NCBI RefSeq assembly: GCF_000348985.1
Contig: NC_035927.1
Coordinates: forward strand, 434,001-498,000
DNA from: Huiozyma naganishii CBS 8797
Lineage: Eukaryota; Ascomycota; Saccharomycetes; Saccharomycetales; Saccharomycetaceae
DNA: 64,000 bases
Direction of reading: 5' to 3'
The position numbers were made by a program, and so were the translations under genes. The notes under the pieces are model-generated. The model saw only the letters and a program-made list of their open reading frames with translations, had not been told where the DNA came from and ran no database searches. This document shows positions 9,389-19,742 of the stretch, piece by piece (the stretch's first letter is position 1; each line of letters starts with the position of its first letter).

Positions 9389-11056
9389 ATGTCTAATCCA
9401 CAATCATATACCATCTGGTCCCCGCAGGACACTGTGAAGGATGTTGCAGAGTCCTTAGGACTGGACAACATCAACGAGGATGTACTGAAAGCGCTGGCTA
9501 TGGATGTTGAGTATCGTATTCTTGAAATCATTGAGCAGGCTGTGAAATTTAAAAGGCACTCGAAGACTGAAATCCTCACAACTGACGATATCGCTAAGGC
9601 TTTGAGAGTACTGAATGTTGAACCACTGTACGGGTACCACGACTCAGTCACAGCGAAGAATGGCACGCATAATACAGCGCATGGTACGGCCCAATCATTT
9701 CAGGAGGGGCAACCCTCCTTCAGGAAAGTTAATACTTCTGGAGGTCAACAAGTTTACTATTTGGATGAGGAAGAAGTAGATTTCGATAAACTGGTCAATA
9801 AACCATTGCCACCACTTCCCAGGCTGCCCACATTCACAACTCATTGGTTGGCTATTGAAGGTGTGCAACCTGCCATCTTGCAAAACCCAAATCTAAACGA
9901 TATAAGGACATCGCTACCACCCACAACGAGAGGCGCTATTGTCACGGCACTAAACGAAAGTAATAGTCTGCAGACACAACCAAACGCCTCTGCAACCACT
10001 AATGGTAATGGTGCAGCCGGTACACTGCAGCAACAACAAAGAGAACAGCACCAGCTGTTAGCATCTTCTGTTAAACCTGGTCAGAACATAGAAGTCAAAC
10101 CTTTGGTGAAACACGTTTTGTCGAAGGAGCTACAGATATACTTCAACAAGATCATATCAGCATTGACGGTTAAGGATGAAGCAACGGATGATGGGGACGC
10201 ACAACACATGAAGCTAGCCGCGTTGACTTCCTTAAAGACTGACAACGGTCTACATCAGTTAGTGCCATATTTCATCCAGTTCATCGCGGAACAGATCACC
10301 CATAACTTGTCTAATCTAGAACTGTTAACTACTATCCTGGAGATGATTTACTCCCTGTTGAGTAATCCTTCCATCTTTTTAGAACCTTACATTCATTCGT
10401 TGATGCCTTCCATATTGACTTTACTCTTGGCCAAAAACCTCGGTGGGAGTTCCAATGGGAAAGGTTCTCCACCAGCCACTGCAGGTAGTACCACAGCACC
10501 CCCTAGCATAGAAGAATACAATGAACAATTGGATAAAGCAAATGCTTTACGCGATTTTGCAGCTTCGCTATTGGACTATGTGCTAAAGAAATTTCCTCAG
10601 GTTTACAAATCTTTAAAGCCTCGTGTGACAAGGACTTTATTGAAAACATTCTTGGACACGAATCGTGTTTTTGGGACATACTACGGGTCGTTGAAAGGTG
10701 TCACCGTGTTGGAGTCTGAATCTATCAGGTTTTTCTTGGGGAATTTATACAATTGGTCCGTGTTGGTCTTCAACGAACATGATCTGACCCTCGGGGATTT
10801 CGAGGGAAACGAAGCGATAATAAATAAAACCAAGAAGTTCACGGATTATGAGGTGCAGACTTTAACTAAAACCGTAATCGATACTCTTTCCGTTCTGAAG
10901 AAGGATTTGCCAGATATCTATGAAGGTAAAGGTGGAAAAGTCACCGATGAGGAAAAGGATAAACTGGTGAAACGTTGTGGGGTGACCATTGCTGCTGGGA
11001 TACTGAAAAGGGATGATGCCAAAGAATATATCAGCGCAATTTTCTTTGGTGAGTAA
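9389..11056 (+). CDS. TAF6: TFIID and SAGA subunit TAF6
   Basis: 555-residue protein. Residues about 6-75 form a histone H4-like fold ([17 protein letters not shown] through [21 protein letters not shown]). The central-to-C-terminal region corresponds to the TAF6 HEAT-repeat domain. A Gln/Asn/Ala-rich linker lies between them (around residues 190-230), and a short Gly/Ser/Thr-rich insertion sits near residue 355-375. Taf6 pairs with Taf9 in TFIID and SAGA during RNA polymerase II transcription initiation and is essential in S. cerevisiae (YGL112C). The ATG at 9389 begins directly before the histone fold. Identification is firm from the two-domain architecture and synteny with SLD3. Confidence 0.95.
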   Translation: MSNPQSYTIWSPQDTVKDVAESLGLDNINEDVLKALAMDVEYRILEIIEQAVKFKRHSKTEILTTDDIAKALRVLNVEPLYGYHDSVTAKNGTHNTAHGTAQSFQEGQPSFRKVNTSGGQQVYYLDEEEVDFDKLVNKPLPPLPRLPTFTTHWLAIEGVQPAILQNPNLNDIRTSLPPTTRGAIVTALNESNSLQTQPNASATTNGNGAAGTLQQQQREQHQLLASSVKPGQNIEVKPLVKHVLSKELQIYFNKIISALTVKDEATDDGDAQHMKLAALTSLKTDNGLHQLVPYFIQFIAEQITHNLSNLELLTTILEMIYSLLSNPSIFLEPYIHSLMPSILTLLLAKNLGGSSNGKGSPPATAGSTTAPPSIEEYNEQLDKANALRDFAASLLDYVLKKFPQVYKSLKPRVTRTLLKTFLDTNRVFGTYYGSLKGVTVLESESIRFFLGNLYNWSVLVFNEHDLTLGDFEGNEAIINKTKKFTDYEVQTLTKTVIDTLSVLKKDLPDIYEGKGGKVTDEEKDKLVKRCGVTIAAGILKRDDAKEYISAIFFGE

Positions 11057-11202
11057 CTTCATTTATTGTTATGTAAATGGTGATGCAGTTTATTGTTGAA
11101 TGTTACACACTTAATGTAATCTATAAATTTGGGAATTTAAATGTGTAAAATGAAATCGAATATATACGATTTTGAAGGTAGAAGAAGGATATTATTTGGT
11201 TG

Positions 11203-13326
11203 TTAGGGACCAAATAGACGTCTCCGGACCTTTTTCTTGGATTGGATGCTGTCGTTTCGGGAAATTGCATCTGTTGGAACTGTATCTTCCTTTTGATCAG
11301 AGGCAATAATTTCGTGAGATGAGGGTCGACGCTGAGTTTGAGATGTTTGTGTTAGAGGTGTTGCAGTTACTTGAACCTCTGCGCTATTATGACGCACGTT
11401 ACCAGCTTGAATATTCGGAGGGGACTCAACAATACTGTTGAGCATATACTCGTTCTTTTTTCTCTGTGCGACATTATTGCATTTTAACGGCGTTGCGATT
11501 ACTTCAAGCACATTCACATTCTGATCAGATGCGTGTGGGTCAATTCCGTTTGACGCTACTACCTTCCTCTTCCCTACTCTGCGGAAAGATGATTCGGCCT
11601 TCGCCGTTGATAATCTTCCATTAGAGGATGCAGCAGTTGTGGATGTGTGCTGGGAATGTTTAGACGGTACACCTTTAACACTGGTTACTGGTAATTGCCT
11701 TTTTTGTAAATTGTTCATTACAATGTCAGATTTGGTTCTCGACAATAGCGAAGGATTTCTAATCGTTTGATTCTCAGCCTCTAGAAATTCTTTTAAATTA
11801 GAAGTGGTGCTATTTAACTCGAGCAAATCAGATGTGAGTGATGTTAGTGTTACATGCCTCTCTAATGCAGGTCTACTGCTTAGTGACAGTACTGATGCTG
11901 TAGAACTCTTTCGTGATAAGCTATAAGTAGAGTTGCGGCGAGAGGCGGGATTCAAACCTGAACCTACAGAGGGTGGAGATTTCGTTACCAAACTTGAGTC
12001 TAACTTCTGACTGGATGATTGCTGTTCTGGTATATGACGTTTTGTTAGGCTTGGGCCTTTGAATTTTTTCATGATGAATTTAACTGTATTTGGGACAGCT
12101 TTATTGAAGTATGGTACCAAGATGTAGCTAGTAAATCCCACGGATGAGGCCTCATTACTTCTTGTCACAATATTTTTCTTAAGCTCTTGTAGGTCCGTTC
12201 TGTCTTCTGTTGCAACTTGCTCTGAACTTACCTCAGCTTCTATGAGTAATTCTACAATTGCCAACTTATCAACATATATATCTAGCTGTTCGCAATAGTC
12301 GGTCACAGCTTCTGATATGTAATTGTTTTGTTTGGACTCTTCTTCCTTCTTCTTTGCTTTATTTTTTCTCTTCCTGGTCAAAGGCACACCTCTTCCTCTC
12401 ATAACATTTATTGAACGTTTCTTAAACCTTGATTTTGATACTTTTTCAAAGTTAGTAAAATTCGTATCTAGCTTATTGATATGGATGAGTTCAAGAAGAA
12501 GAATAAGCTGTAACTTGATCTCTCGTGCTTTCATTAATTTTATAACGTCGTCAAAGACGTCCTTATTTTCAGAAACATTATTGAGACCGTATTTTTTGAG
12601 ACAATCATCTCTTTGTACAAGCCCATGTTTGTTATCAATAACATAATCAGAAGTTAAAATTGCCGTTTTATTGTATCTTTCATCAAATTTCGGTATGCAT
12701 AGCAGTAATTCCAATATTAAATTCTGGTAGTGGTTCACATAGGGTTGGCCGAAAGCGGCTTTACACATATTCTTTAACCTTGGCAAGTTCGACTTCACAA
12801 AATAGACCAGCGGAGTTTGAAACGAAAAGAGGATATCATAATATTTTGCTTGAATATAATTATGGGGGTCATCACTTGCGGGGAGATAGCGTCGCTCAAT
12901 TTTAGCTGGTTTTATGCAATTAGGAGGAGTCATGTCCAGTTCATCAAGTACCATCTCGTTGTGAACTGTTAAGTCTTCGTGCCAGAGTTTAACCAGTCGA
13001 GAAGGCTCTATGTTGTGGTAATTCCTTCTTTCTTCTGTAACAAATGAATGAGATGACCTCGAATTGGGTACGGTGTGGATGTTGCCAGCAATAACTCTTG
13101 ATATTTCATATAGTAGACAGAATGTAGGGTTATACTGCTCCAAAAGAAAATATAAATCGTTTTGAGCGTCTCTTAAGAGATATTTCGAATGAAATAGAGA
13201 CTCGTCCAGCATTCGTTGTGTTTTGTTGGATAGTAACTGTTTTTGAAGTATTTTCGGGTTGGCCAAAGAAGCAACAACGTCATTCCGCAACCTGCTTACC
13301 ATCCCAATGACCACCCATTCCTCCAT
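11203..13326 (-). CDS. SLD3: DNA replication initiation protein Sld3
   Basis: 707-residue protein starting at the ATG at 13326 (MEEWVVIGMV); the frame continues upstream only from a TTG codon. The middle region (roughly residues 130-420) has the Cdc45-binding domain character, with YFVKSNLPRLKNMCK and a basic KKRSINVMRGRG block. The C-terminal third is Ser/Thr-rich with many SP/TP sites, the likely CDK targets that create the Dpb11-binding surface. The protein ends RRRLFGP, matching the Sld3 C-terminus. Sld3 brings Cdc45 to MCM helicase at origins and is one of two minimal CDK substrates for replication. It is convergent with TAF6, as in S. cerevisiae (YGL112C-YGL113W). Confidence 0.92.
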   Translation of the reverse strand: MEEWVVIGMVSRLRNDVVASLANPKILQKQLLSNKTQRMLDESLFHSKYLLRDAQNDLYFLLEQYNPTFCLLYEISRVIAGNIHTVPNSRSSHSFVTEERRNYHNIEPSRLVKLWHEDLTVHNEMVLDELDMTPPNCIKPAKIERRYLPASDDPHNYIQAKYYDILFSFQTPLVYFVKSNLPRLKNMCKAAFGQPYVNHYQNLILELLLCIPKFDERYNKTAILTSDYVIDNKHGLVQRDDCLKKYGLNNVSENKDVFDDVIKLMKAREIKLQLILLLELIHINKLDTNFTNFEKVSKSRFKKRSINVMRGRGVPLTRKRKNKAKKKEEESKQNNYISEAVTDYCEQLDIYVDKLAIVELLIEAEVSSEQVATEDRTDLQELKKNIVTRSNEASSVGFTSYILVPYFNKAVPNTVKFIMKKFKGPSLTKRHIPEQQSSSQKLDSSLVTKSPPSVGSGLNPASRRNSTYSLSRKSSTASVLSLSSRPALERHVTLTSLTSDLLELNSTTSNLKEFLEAENQTIRNPSLLSRTKSDIVMNNLQKRQLPVTSVKGVPSKHSQHTSTTAASSNGRLSTAKAESSFRRVGKRKVVASNGIDPHASDQNVNVLEVIATPLKCNNVAQRKKNEYMLNSIVESPPNIQAGNVRHNSAEVQVTATPLTQTSQTQRRPSSHEIIASDQKEDTVPTDAISRNDSIQSKKKVRRRLFGP

Positions 13327-13685
13327 AGCTTCCTCGCTGCCTTCCTTAAAAGAAGATGTGCTTGCCCTGCTCTGTTCTAGAGAAACTTCACTCTTTGGCT
13401 CTAACGATATTGAAAAATTGATATTAAATATCAAAATCAAGCACGGACATCACACCAAAAGAGAATTCCATAACAACAGGGGTGCAGTTTATAAGTCAAT
13501 GTAATTACATAATTAGACCAAGAACTATATAATACGTTCAATGATACACATGAATATCAGTCTTCATGAAACATCTGTAAAATAGTCAATGTATCTGTCC
13601 CTCCGAATTACTCGGAATGTCTTTACGTTTCATCCCACTTCCGGTCAGTAAACGTGTGGATATATCCAATTCCCCACTCTGCCAT
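13327..13685. other. Gene-free spacer: SLD3 5' flank and PBP2 3' flank
   Basis: 359 bases between two genes on the minus strand. A TATATAA-like stretch is present, but no open frame with family similarity, no tRNA, no ACGCGT cell-cycle box and no long repeat. I see nothing further in it. Confidence 0.7.
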
Positions 13686-15221
13686 TCACAGTTTCTTCCT
13701 GGAAAGTCTATTCGATTTATCTATTTCAATTTTGTTGCTTATCAACATTATAGCGGCTTGGGCACCCATGTTGGTACCCTCTATGACCAATTTTCTTTCG
13801 GAAGTTTCACCCTTTTCAGGATCATCGATAAATATCGAACAGCCAGTGGTCTCCTTTATCGAATTGATATGCTTCCCCTCTTTCCCGATAACATTTCCCA
13901 CAAAATTCTCATCTATGAAAATTTCTTGCTTGACAATGGCCATTGGAGCTGATGTAAACGAGCCTTCAACAATTCGCACATTTGGGATCGAAGAATTTGG
14001 CACAAACGAAGCAACATTAGCTACTTTTTCTGCAGTGTAAACAATCTGAGATCGTTGCAGATGGTGCAGCTCTGCTATATGTTTTTGTGGAGGAGTCTGC
14101 GCCATTACTGGCGGTATCATCATGACCATGGGTAGCGACCCGTCGCGGTTAGAATTCGAGTATGGGTTGTAGAAGTTCGGCGTATCTCTTGATACAAATC
14201 CGTTCATTTCGTTGGTATTGGTAACGTTGAGGCCTTGTTTGCTGATATGATTGTTACTGCCGTTCCTGAGCGTGGAGTATATGGAGCCTGGTTGATAAAA
14301 TATCGTCTTTTTATTCTTTAACCTATCCTTGTTAAGAAGTAAGGTCTGAGAAATGTGAAAAATGGCCTTCCCAATTGATGTAGGGGTTCCCGATAAACGC
14401 AATATTCTGTCAGTTGAGGGAAGTAGTTGGTGAGGCGAGGCATGCAATCTAGCACTACTTGCCTCCTCGATCTCCTTTAATCGGGAACCATTCTTACCGA
14501 TTATATACCCCATGAGATGATGGGGCATCAAAAGCTGTAAAGATATCTTCAATTGTTGATTTTTGCTACCATCTGTGTCATCTTCCTCTTCTTTAGTGAT
14601 TGAGCCATCAGTGCTCGTTGTACTCTTTTCATCACTTAAACTATTGTTGGAGTCGTTTTTCCCATTTTTAGATAGACCTCTTTTGCACTTATTGTAAATG
14701 CAATTGCTGATTTGCTCGAAGGCCGATGCAACGTTTTCACATTGACCTCTCACATAAATGACCCTTTCTCGAACATTTTTCAAATTATCTGAGACATTGA
14801 TTCTGGTATTCGTATCTCTCTTGATATGAGTAATCGCGTCACCTTTAGGGCCTACCACGGCTGATGCATCCTTCACCAAACAGAGCATTCTTATATGTAC
14901 GTAATCGTCGACGCCATTTTTCTGAAGAAGATCCGTTCCATCCCTCACATAATCGTGTTGGTCCGGTTCAGTACTACCGTTGTTCTCATCGTCTGGCGAA
15001 AACGAATTCACGTTTAAGGAAGGCGACGCGCTTTTAGATGTTGTATTTCCAATGGAATTGGGATCATCGTCCAGCGCAACGCGTTTTATCGCAGCCTCCA
15101 AATCGGTTTTCTCTAGAGTATTCTCATTCTTTCTCTTCAGGCCGTTCAAGGGCTGTTCACCACTTTTATCTTGATTCACAGCAGTAGAATCAACCTGTGC
15201 TGCACTCTCTATAACAGTCAT
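13686..15221 (-). CDS. PBP2: Triple KH-domain RNA-binding protein, PBP2-like
   Basis: 511-residue protein starting at the ATG at 15221; the longer frame begins with TTG. Three KH domains are visible by their core motifs: VGPKGDAITHIKRDTNTRINV near residue 125, the IGKNGSRLKEIEEAS core near 245, and the IGKEGKHINSIKETTG core near 465. This is the PBP2/HEK2 family; the position between SLD3 and the OPT gene matches YBR233W, PBP2. S. cerevisiae Pbp2 interacts with Pab1-binding protein and has been linked to telomere length control; direct mRNA targets are poorly defined. A Ser/Asp-rich linker separates KH1 and KH2. It is about 100 residues longer than the S. cerevisiae protein, mainly in linkers. 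Confidence 0.85.
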   Translation of the reverse strand: MTVIESAAQVDSTAVNQDKSGEQPLNGLKRKNENTLEKTDLEAAIKRVALDDDPNSIGNTTSKSASPSLNVNSFSPDDENNGSTEPDQHDYVRDGTDLLQKNGVDDYVHIRMLCLVKDASAVVGPKGDAITHIKRDTNTRINVSDNLKNVRERVIYVRGQCENVASAFEQISNCIYNKCKRGLSKNGKNDSNNSLSDEKSTTSTDGSITKEEEDDTDGSKNQQLKISLQLLMPHHLMGYIIGKNGSRLKEIEEASSARLHASPHQLLPSTDRILRLSGTPTSIGKAIFHISQTLLLNKDRLKNKKTIFYQPGSIYSTLRNGSNNHISKQGLNVTNTNEMNGFVSRDTPNFYNPYSNSNRDGSLPMVMMIPPVMAQTPPQKHIAELHHLQRSQIVYTAEKVANVASFVPNSSIPNVRIVEGSFTSAPMAIVKQEIFIDENFVGNVIGKEGKHINSIKETTGCSIFIDDPEKGETSERKLVIEGTNMGAQAAIMLISNKIEIDKSNRLSRKKL

Positions 15222-15638
15222 GTTTGCAAGGTAATCCTGAGCAATAAACAATACGCGTATGGGAGACGAAGGGGGGAGTAGGGAAAATCAAGTATTCGAC
15301 TCAATTGAATGATTCAGTAAACAGATCAGTGCCAAAAAAACCGTACACTCCTTCTTGCAAATATATCCTAATTGCCAAAAAGATGGACAGTCCAGTACGA
15401 AGCTGCTTATAAACCAGCACAATCGGGTGGAATGATTCCATCTGCGAAGAAAGTCGCCAATCCTTGCTTTGTTCAATTTTTGTTTTTTATTTATTTGTTT
15501 GGTTGTCTCGTTTTGAAAATACTTCCCGAATAGGAAATATATATGCAAGTTGAGGTAACCTGGGTGGGTGAAGAGACGCAGTTTGGACCTTGACAGGTCC
15601 TTGTTGATGGCTAGTCCTGGTGAACCGCGGTGATGATG
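15222..15638. other. Gene-free spacer: PBP2 5' flank and OPT gene 3' flank
   Basis: 417 bases. An ACGCGT hexamer at 15253-15258 lies just upstream of the PBP2 start, and a G-rich run follows. Poly-pyrimidine and TATA-like stretches are present. No coding frame or RNA gene is recognised. Confidence 0.65.
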
Positions 15639-17966
15639 CTACCACGTTGGAACATTCAGACTCGTCAAGAACATATTTACCACGCTAAATATCCCCTCTC
15701 CCAAGACCAGCCCTGAACTGAAAACAATCATTTTAGTTTTGGCGTCCAAGTCGCCCTTGTAGTTGGACAATCTGTAGTGGCATATCAGCCCGCCTAGAAA
15801 CCTAGCAATTGTAAAACTTGGAGCATTGTATATGCCTACACCGACCGCCACACCAGATGGTATCCAGATTAGGTATTTGCCCATCGATTCCCTTTCCCTA
15901 TAGCAGTTCTTGATCAATGAAAGGACCCCAAATATTGAGCCAAGCACCAATGAGCATTCGAATGCTCTGTGGGGCAGACTTTTCCCCGTGACTAACCGAG
16001 CACAATCAATCCAAACAGCTGCTGTGGGTATCCTAATCGATTCATTTGGCAGCGTGTATATCTTATTGTAGATAATGTACATTACGCTCGAAAGCACAAT
16101 GGACCACACAGCACCAATCATTTGGGCGATAAACTGAGCCCTAGGCGATGCGTTTAGCAAGTGACCGGTCTTCAGATCTTGCATCAGGTCACCAGCCTGT
16201 TGAGCACCAGCCTCTGCAATACCACCGGCAACAATGTTTAACAGAACCACACCTGGCTGGTTTTTGGGAACAATAAGGGCAAACAGTAGTTGGGATATTT
16301 TACCGATGCCGCTCACAGGATTCAAATCGGTCTCGCCAAGGGCCCTTATTCCCAATACAGACAAAAATAATGCCAGTACCAGGGCTATCACCATAGAATA
16401 TACCGGAATTACTTTAGTACCAAAAATGTACACCACAAACACGATACAGATAATTGATGATATTATTAGCCCACTAATAACAGTGGTATATTCTACAAGG
16501 TGTCTTTGGTCTACTTCATTCTCGTGCTGTGAGCTAACAAGCCGTACCGTTTCTTGCGTTCTTATGCTGGATGTTCTTTTCTTGATGTTGATCGCCCTCT
16601 CCTCTTCCATGAGCATAGACTCCATTGAATCATCCAACAAATTTGTAAGTAGCTCGGATTTATCATCTGCTAACCAGAATTTCACGAGCGATCTAATGGC
16701 AATGACGACAAATCCAACAAGACTATCGCTCACCATAATGGACAAGGAACACCATAGAATCCAACCTTGTACACCATTCTCCCAGTCATGGACATCTGCG
16801 TCAGGCGCTATCCACTTCATGTGTTTCGCTATTGGGGCCAAGATCCCCCAGCCCAAAACTGCACCGAAAAACATATAGGATACCGTTGGTAACCCCATAA
16901 TTATACCTTGTCCAATGTATGCAGGCGATGGTTGAAAGTTCCATAAGTAGTTTTTTGATAGATACGACCCAAAAATAGGCAACGCCGTCAAAATGGGGAG
17001 GAAGTAGGAGGCGACAGTGTATAACGATGCCATCGAGAATGTCTTCAGAAGAATGACGATGTTTTCGCTGTAAACGCTATCTGTTTCGTCCGGTACTCCA
17101 TGTTCGTTCTCCTCGGTTTGTGAGAGGGGGGCAGCGGATGTACGCTTTATTTGAGCTGAGTTTTGAGAAGACCGTTGCAACTCATCACATATTCTTCTGC
17201 GTTCAGTCCCCTCATCTACATTCTCTATCGCGTTGTATTTGAAGCAACTGCATCTAGCCGTGACTTCTTTCGGGTCAAGCTGTAAGACTTCGGCACATTC
17301 TCTGACCAGCCTCCTGTTCCTCATCTCTAACAAATCATTCTTTGACACTTCCTGTAAGATTTCAGAGCCGTTAAGAACTGCAATCAATACAGCTGTTGCA
17401 CTCCCACTGGGAAATGGTAGCTTTTCCCTAATGATCACCTGTTTTCTGAGTGGCACTGCAAAGAAGATTCCAAAGAACGCTAAAGAAACACACCAAAAAA
17501 TCAGTTGGGTAAATGTAAACGATTGACCCGGCTGCCAAGTGCCACCACTTTCATCAAATGTGACAAACTTTTCCACGGCTGGTATCACACCGACAAACCC
17601 AAACGTCAGCGGGCCCGTCCCAACTGCAACAGCCATACTCTGCACGTAAACTGTCTCAACATCGGTGAATAATCTGTCATTCGGAAATATTATTGGCCAT
17701 ATTTGCTTGAAAAACGCCACTGCCAGCAGTGCTGACGGCAAAGACATCATGGAAACCCATCCTGTCTGCAGACCGAATTGGAAGTTAGAGATGAGTACGA
17801 GTGATCCAATAGCCAATCCCACTACGGTCGCCCTAAGTGTTACTTGTTTTAACTCTGGCTTGTCATTCCAATGAATTGGTTTACTAAAAGTCGTGGTACT
17901 TTCTGACATACTTGCTTTATGTCCGCTCTGCTGCTGTGATTCTCTTATCAAGTTTGACGTTATCAT
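15639..17966 (-). CDS. Oligopeptide transporter (OPT) family membrane protein, YGL114W-like
   Basis: 775-residue polytopic membrane protein with roughly a dozen or more hydrophobic segments. A hydrophilic loop carries a Cys-containing stretch (CSCFKYN) near residue 240, and another acidic loop lies near residue 440-490. Hallmarks of the OPT/yellow-stripe-like superfamily include LPFPSGSATAVLIAVL near residues 183-198 and an AGAQQAGDLMQDLKTGH stretch near 590-606. It matches S. cerevisiae YGL114W (725 residues), a putative OPT member whose substrate is unknown. The ATG at 17966 is the first; an alternative at 17909 (MSESTTTF) would give 756 residues and cannot be excluded. The order PBP2-OPT-SNF4 supports orthology. 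Confidence 0.88.
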   Translation of the reverse strand: MITSNLIRESQQQSGHKASMSESTTTFSKPIHWNDKPELKQVTLRATVVGLAIGSLVLISNFQFGLQTGWVSMMSLPSALLAVAFFKQIWPIIFPNDRLFTDVETVYVQSMAVAVGTGPLTFGFVGVIPAVEKFVTFDESGGTWQPGQSFTFTQLIFWCVSLAFFGIFFAVPLRKQVIIREKLPFPSGSATAVLIAVLNGSEILQEVSKNDLLEMRNRRLVRECAEVLQLDPKEVTARCSCFKYNAIENVDEGTERRRICDELQRSSQNSAQIKRTSAAPLSQTEENEHGVPDETDSVYSENIVILLKTFSMASLYTVASYFLPILTALPIFGSYLSKNYLWNFQPSPAYIGQGIIMGLPTVSYMFFGAVLGWGILAPIAKHMKWIAPDADVHDWENGVQGWILWCSLSIMVSDSLVGFVVIAIRSLVKFWLADDKSELLTNLLDDSMESMLMEEERAINIKKRTSSIRTQETVRLVSSQHENEVDQRHLVEYTTVISGLIISSIICIVFVVYIFGTKVIPVYSMVIALVLALFLSVLGIRALGETDLNPVSGIGKISQLLFALIVPKNQPGVVLLNIVAGGIAEAGAQQAGDLMQDLKTGHLLNASPRAQFIAQMIGAVWSIVLSSVMYIIYNKIYTLPNESIRIPTAAVWIDCARLVTGKSLPHRAFECSLVLGSIFGVLSLIKNCYRERESMGKYLIWIPSGVAVGVGIYNAPSFTIARFLGGLICHYRLSNYKGDLDAKTKMIVFSSGLVLGEGIFSVVNMFLTSLNVPTW

Positions 17967-18415
17967 ATAAAAGCAAAAGTATCAACTCTGTTGATATGAT
18001 ATGAGATTCTACCCGAATCCCCAGCGTTGTGTGATATATACAACGTATTCTCTGCAAGTAAAATAAGAAAAAAGGTAAACGGTATTGATAGGGGTCGGTG
18101 TGTTAGTCAAGGAACTGTATTGTAGATCAAAATTCCTTATTAATGACGAATAAGCTGTTCTTGTACTATTTTATTTTTTTCGAAAATTTCAGATAACGGC
18201 TTATATACCGAACCCTGTTTCTACCGTGTTAAAGGATAGTAGAAAGTATGTTCCCCAATATCCGCAATTACTGATGTACACTTAAATATGTTATCAGCTG
18301 AACTCTCGTTACCTAGTTTATACATAGGCCACAGTAAAAAAGCTGGGGATGTCTGGAGGGTGGCCTCCAAAAGTAAAAATGGGGTGTCCAGTTTTTATTC
18401 TACCATTCATGAAAC
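17967..18415. other. Gene-free spacer: OPT gene promoter and SNF4 3' flank
   Basis: 449 bases, AT-rich, with a poly(T/A) tract near 18171-18183. No ORF with similarity, no tRNA and no factor site that I would defend. Confidence 0.6.
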
Positions 18416-19393
18416 TCATTTTTCGCCTAACAGAATATATCTTAAAATGTCGTCTAGAGACAAGACCCCAGTAAGCTTCCCAGCATCGTCCACTACAATA
18501 AATCTATGGACTCTCGCCTTTCTTATGTTATCCATAATGGTGGAAAGTTTGTCATTCTTGGTGCACGTATATACACCTTCAAAATCATCGCTTCTTCTCA
18601 TTAACGCTTCACCCACACTCAGGGATAGATCGTTATAAATGCCTCCCTTTATTAGGCCAAGCACGTCGATGGCTTCATAAACGTTTAATAGTACGCCGTT
18701 ATCGTCCACAATGGGAATAGATGCAATACCGTTGCTGGAAAGCAGTTGGATTGCATCGATAACCGGGGTGGTCATTTGACATCTCTTTACATCATTTTCG
18801 GTGATTATCCCCAGTTCACCAATAGGTCTTTTCAGGAAATTCGTCTCTCTGCAATTCAGCGCAACAAATTTTAAAATTCTGTACTGTGTCAAAACACTAA
18901 CTACAATCTCTCTGTGTGTCTCCTCGTCCTGATCAATCAAGGGAATTCTCCGGCTTCTAGAGCCCATCATTTTGAGACATGCCTCAAATAATGGTCTTGA
19001 AGGGTGGATGGATGCAGTATCTAGAGGCTCGACCCCAATAATCCTTTCAATGTCCTTTAATCCGTTCAATTGTAGCTTGTCTACCAGCTCAAATTTATCT
19101 GGGTTTGAAAAGTAGTACTGTATGACGTTGATAAAGTCGCTGGACGTTAGAAGCCCTGCAAATTTTGAAGTTTGAGAGTCCCATAGAGGTGCCGATACAA
19201 TATTATTCTGTAGCAAAACATTTAGGGACTTCTTCACTAGCAACGCTGTATCCATAACAATCAGCCTGTATGAAACTGGCAAAACATCGTATGAGGTTTT
19301 CGAGTTGAGAAATGTCCGGATGGACTCTACAGCTAACTTCTGCTCAACGAAAATTTTCTCATTGGTCGTCTGTGAGATGTCTTGGTTCTCCAT
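18416..19393 (-). CDS. SNF4: AMPK/SNF1 complex gamma subunit
   Basis: 325-residue protein (S. cerevisiae Snf4, 322) made of four CBS motifs in two Bateman pairs. Recognisable pieces are LNVLLQNNIVSAPLWDS in CBS1, the PLFEACLKMMGSRSRRIPLID segment in CBS2, the LSSNGIASIPIVDDNG segment in CBS3 and the ARVHRFIVVDDAGKLTGVLSLDDIL segment in CBS4. Snf4 is the gamma subunit of the Snf1 kinase. It binds adenine nucleotides and relieves autoinhibition under glucose limitation, acting in cytosol and nucleus. The order OPT-SNF4-CDC20 matches YGL114W-YGL116W. A Reb1-type site lies about 205 bp upstream. Confidence 0.96.
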   Translation of the reverse strand: MENQDISQTTNEKIFVEQKLAVESIRTFLNSKTSYDVLPVSYRLIVMDTALLVKKSLNVLLQNNIVSAPLWDSQTSKFAGLLTSSDFINVIQYYFSNPDKFELVDKLQLNGLKDIERIIGVEPLDTASIHPSRPLFEACLKMMGSRSRRIPLIDQDEETHREIVVSVLTQYRILKFVALNCRETNFLKRPIGELGIITENDVKRCQMTTPVIDAIQLLSSNGIASIPIVDDNGVLLNVYEAIDVLGLIKGGIYNDLSLSVGEALMRRSDDFEGVYTCTKNDKLSTIMDNIRKARVHRFIVVDDAGKLTGVLSLDDILRYILLGEK

Positions 19394-19742
19394 TCGGAAT
19401 GACTATTATAAATGAATATGGCTCCACTGTAGTATAATATCCGTATACACTTTCAAGTGACTAAAGAAGCCTTCGAAATCCACAGATTGGTTTCTGTTTG
19501 TACGATAACTTTAAGGCCGTTCAATATTGGAACAGCGGGCTCCTTTTAGAAAAATATCGAAAACAATGACGTTTCTCGAAGAAGAATGTGTGGTGTGCGG
19601 GTAAATACACGAATTAGGAGGATGCCCACTCGTTTGAGCCCTCAGAGACTGTTGTTATGAATGAAAGTATTCAGGGGATTTCCCGTTTACATGAATAAAG
19701 TAAATTATGTTCTCAGAAATGCAATCTCCTCTCCGCTTCCTT
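19394..19742. other. Gene-free spacer: SNF4 promoter and CDC20 3' flank
   Basis: 349 bases holding the SNF4 upstream region, including the CGGGTAA site listed separately. Nothing else is recognised. Confidence 0.65.
19597..19603 (+). promoter_or_regulatory. Reb1-type site (CGGGTAA) upstream of SNF4
   Basis: Exact match to the Reb1 core TTACCCG on the opposite strand, about 205 bp upstream of the SNF4 start. Reb1 is a general regulatory factor that sets nucleosome-free promoters. A 7-bp match can occur by chance, but the location is typical. Confidence 0.55.

Noticed and set aside
13327..13440. Longer N-terminus for SLD3
   Set aside because: The additional codons begin with TTG; the conserved MEEWVVIG-type start is the first ATG.
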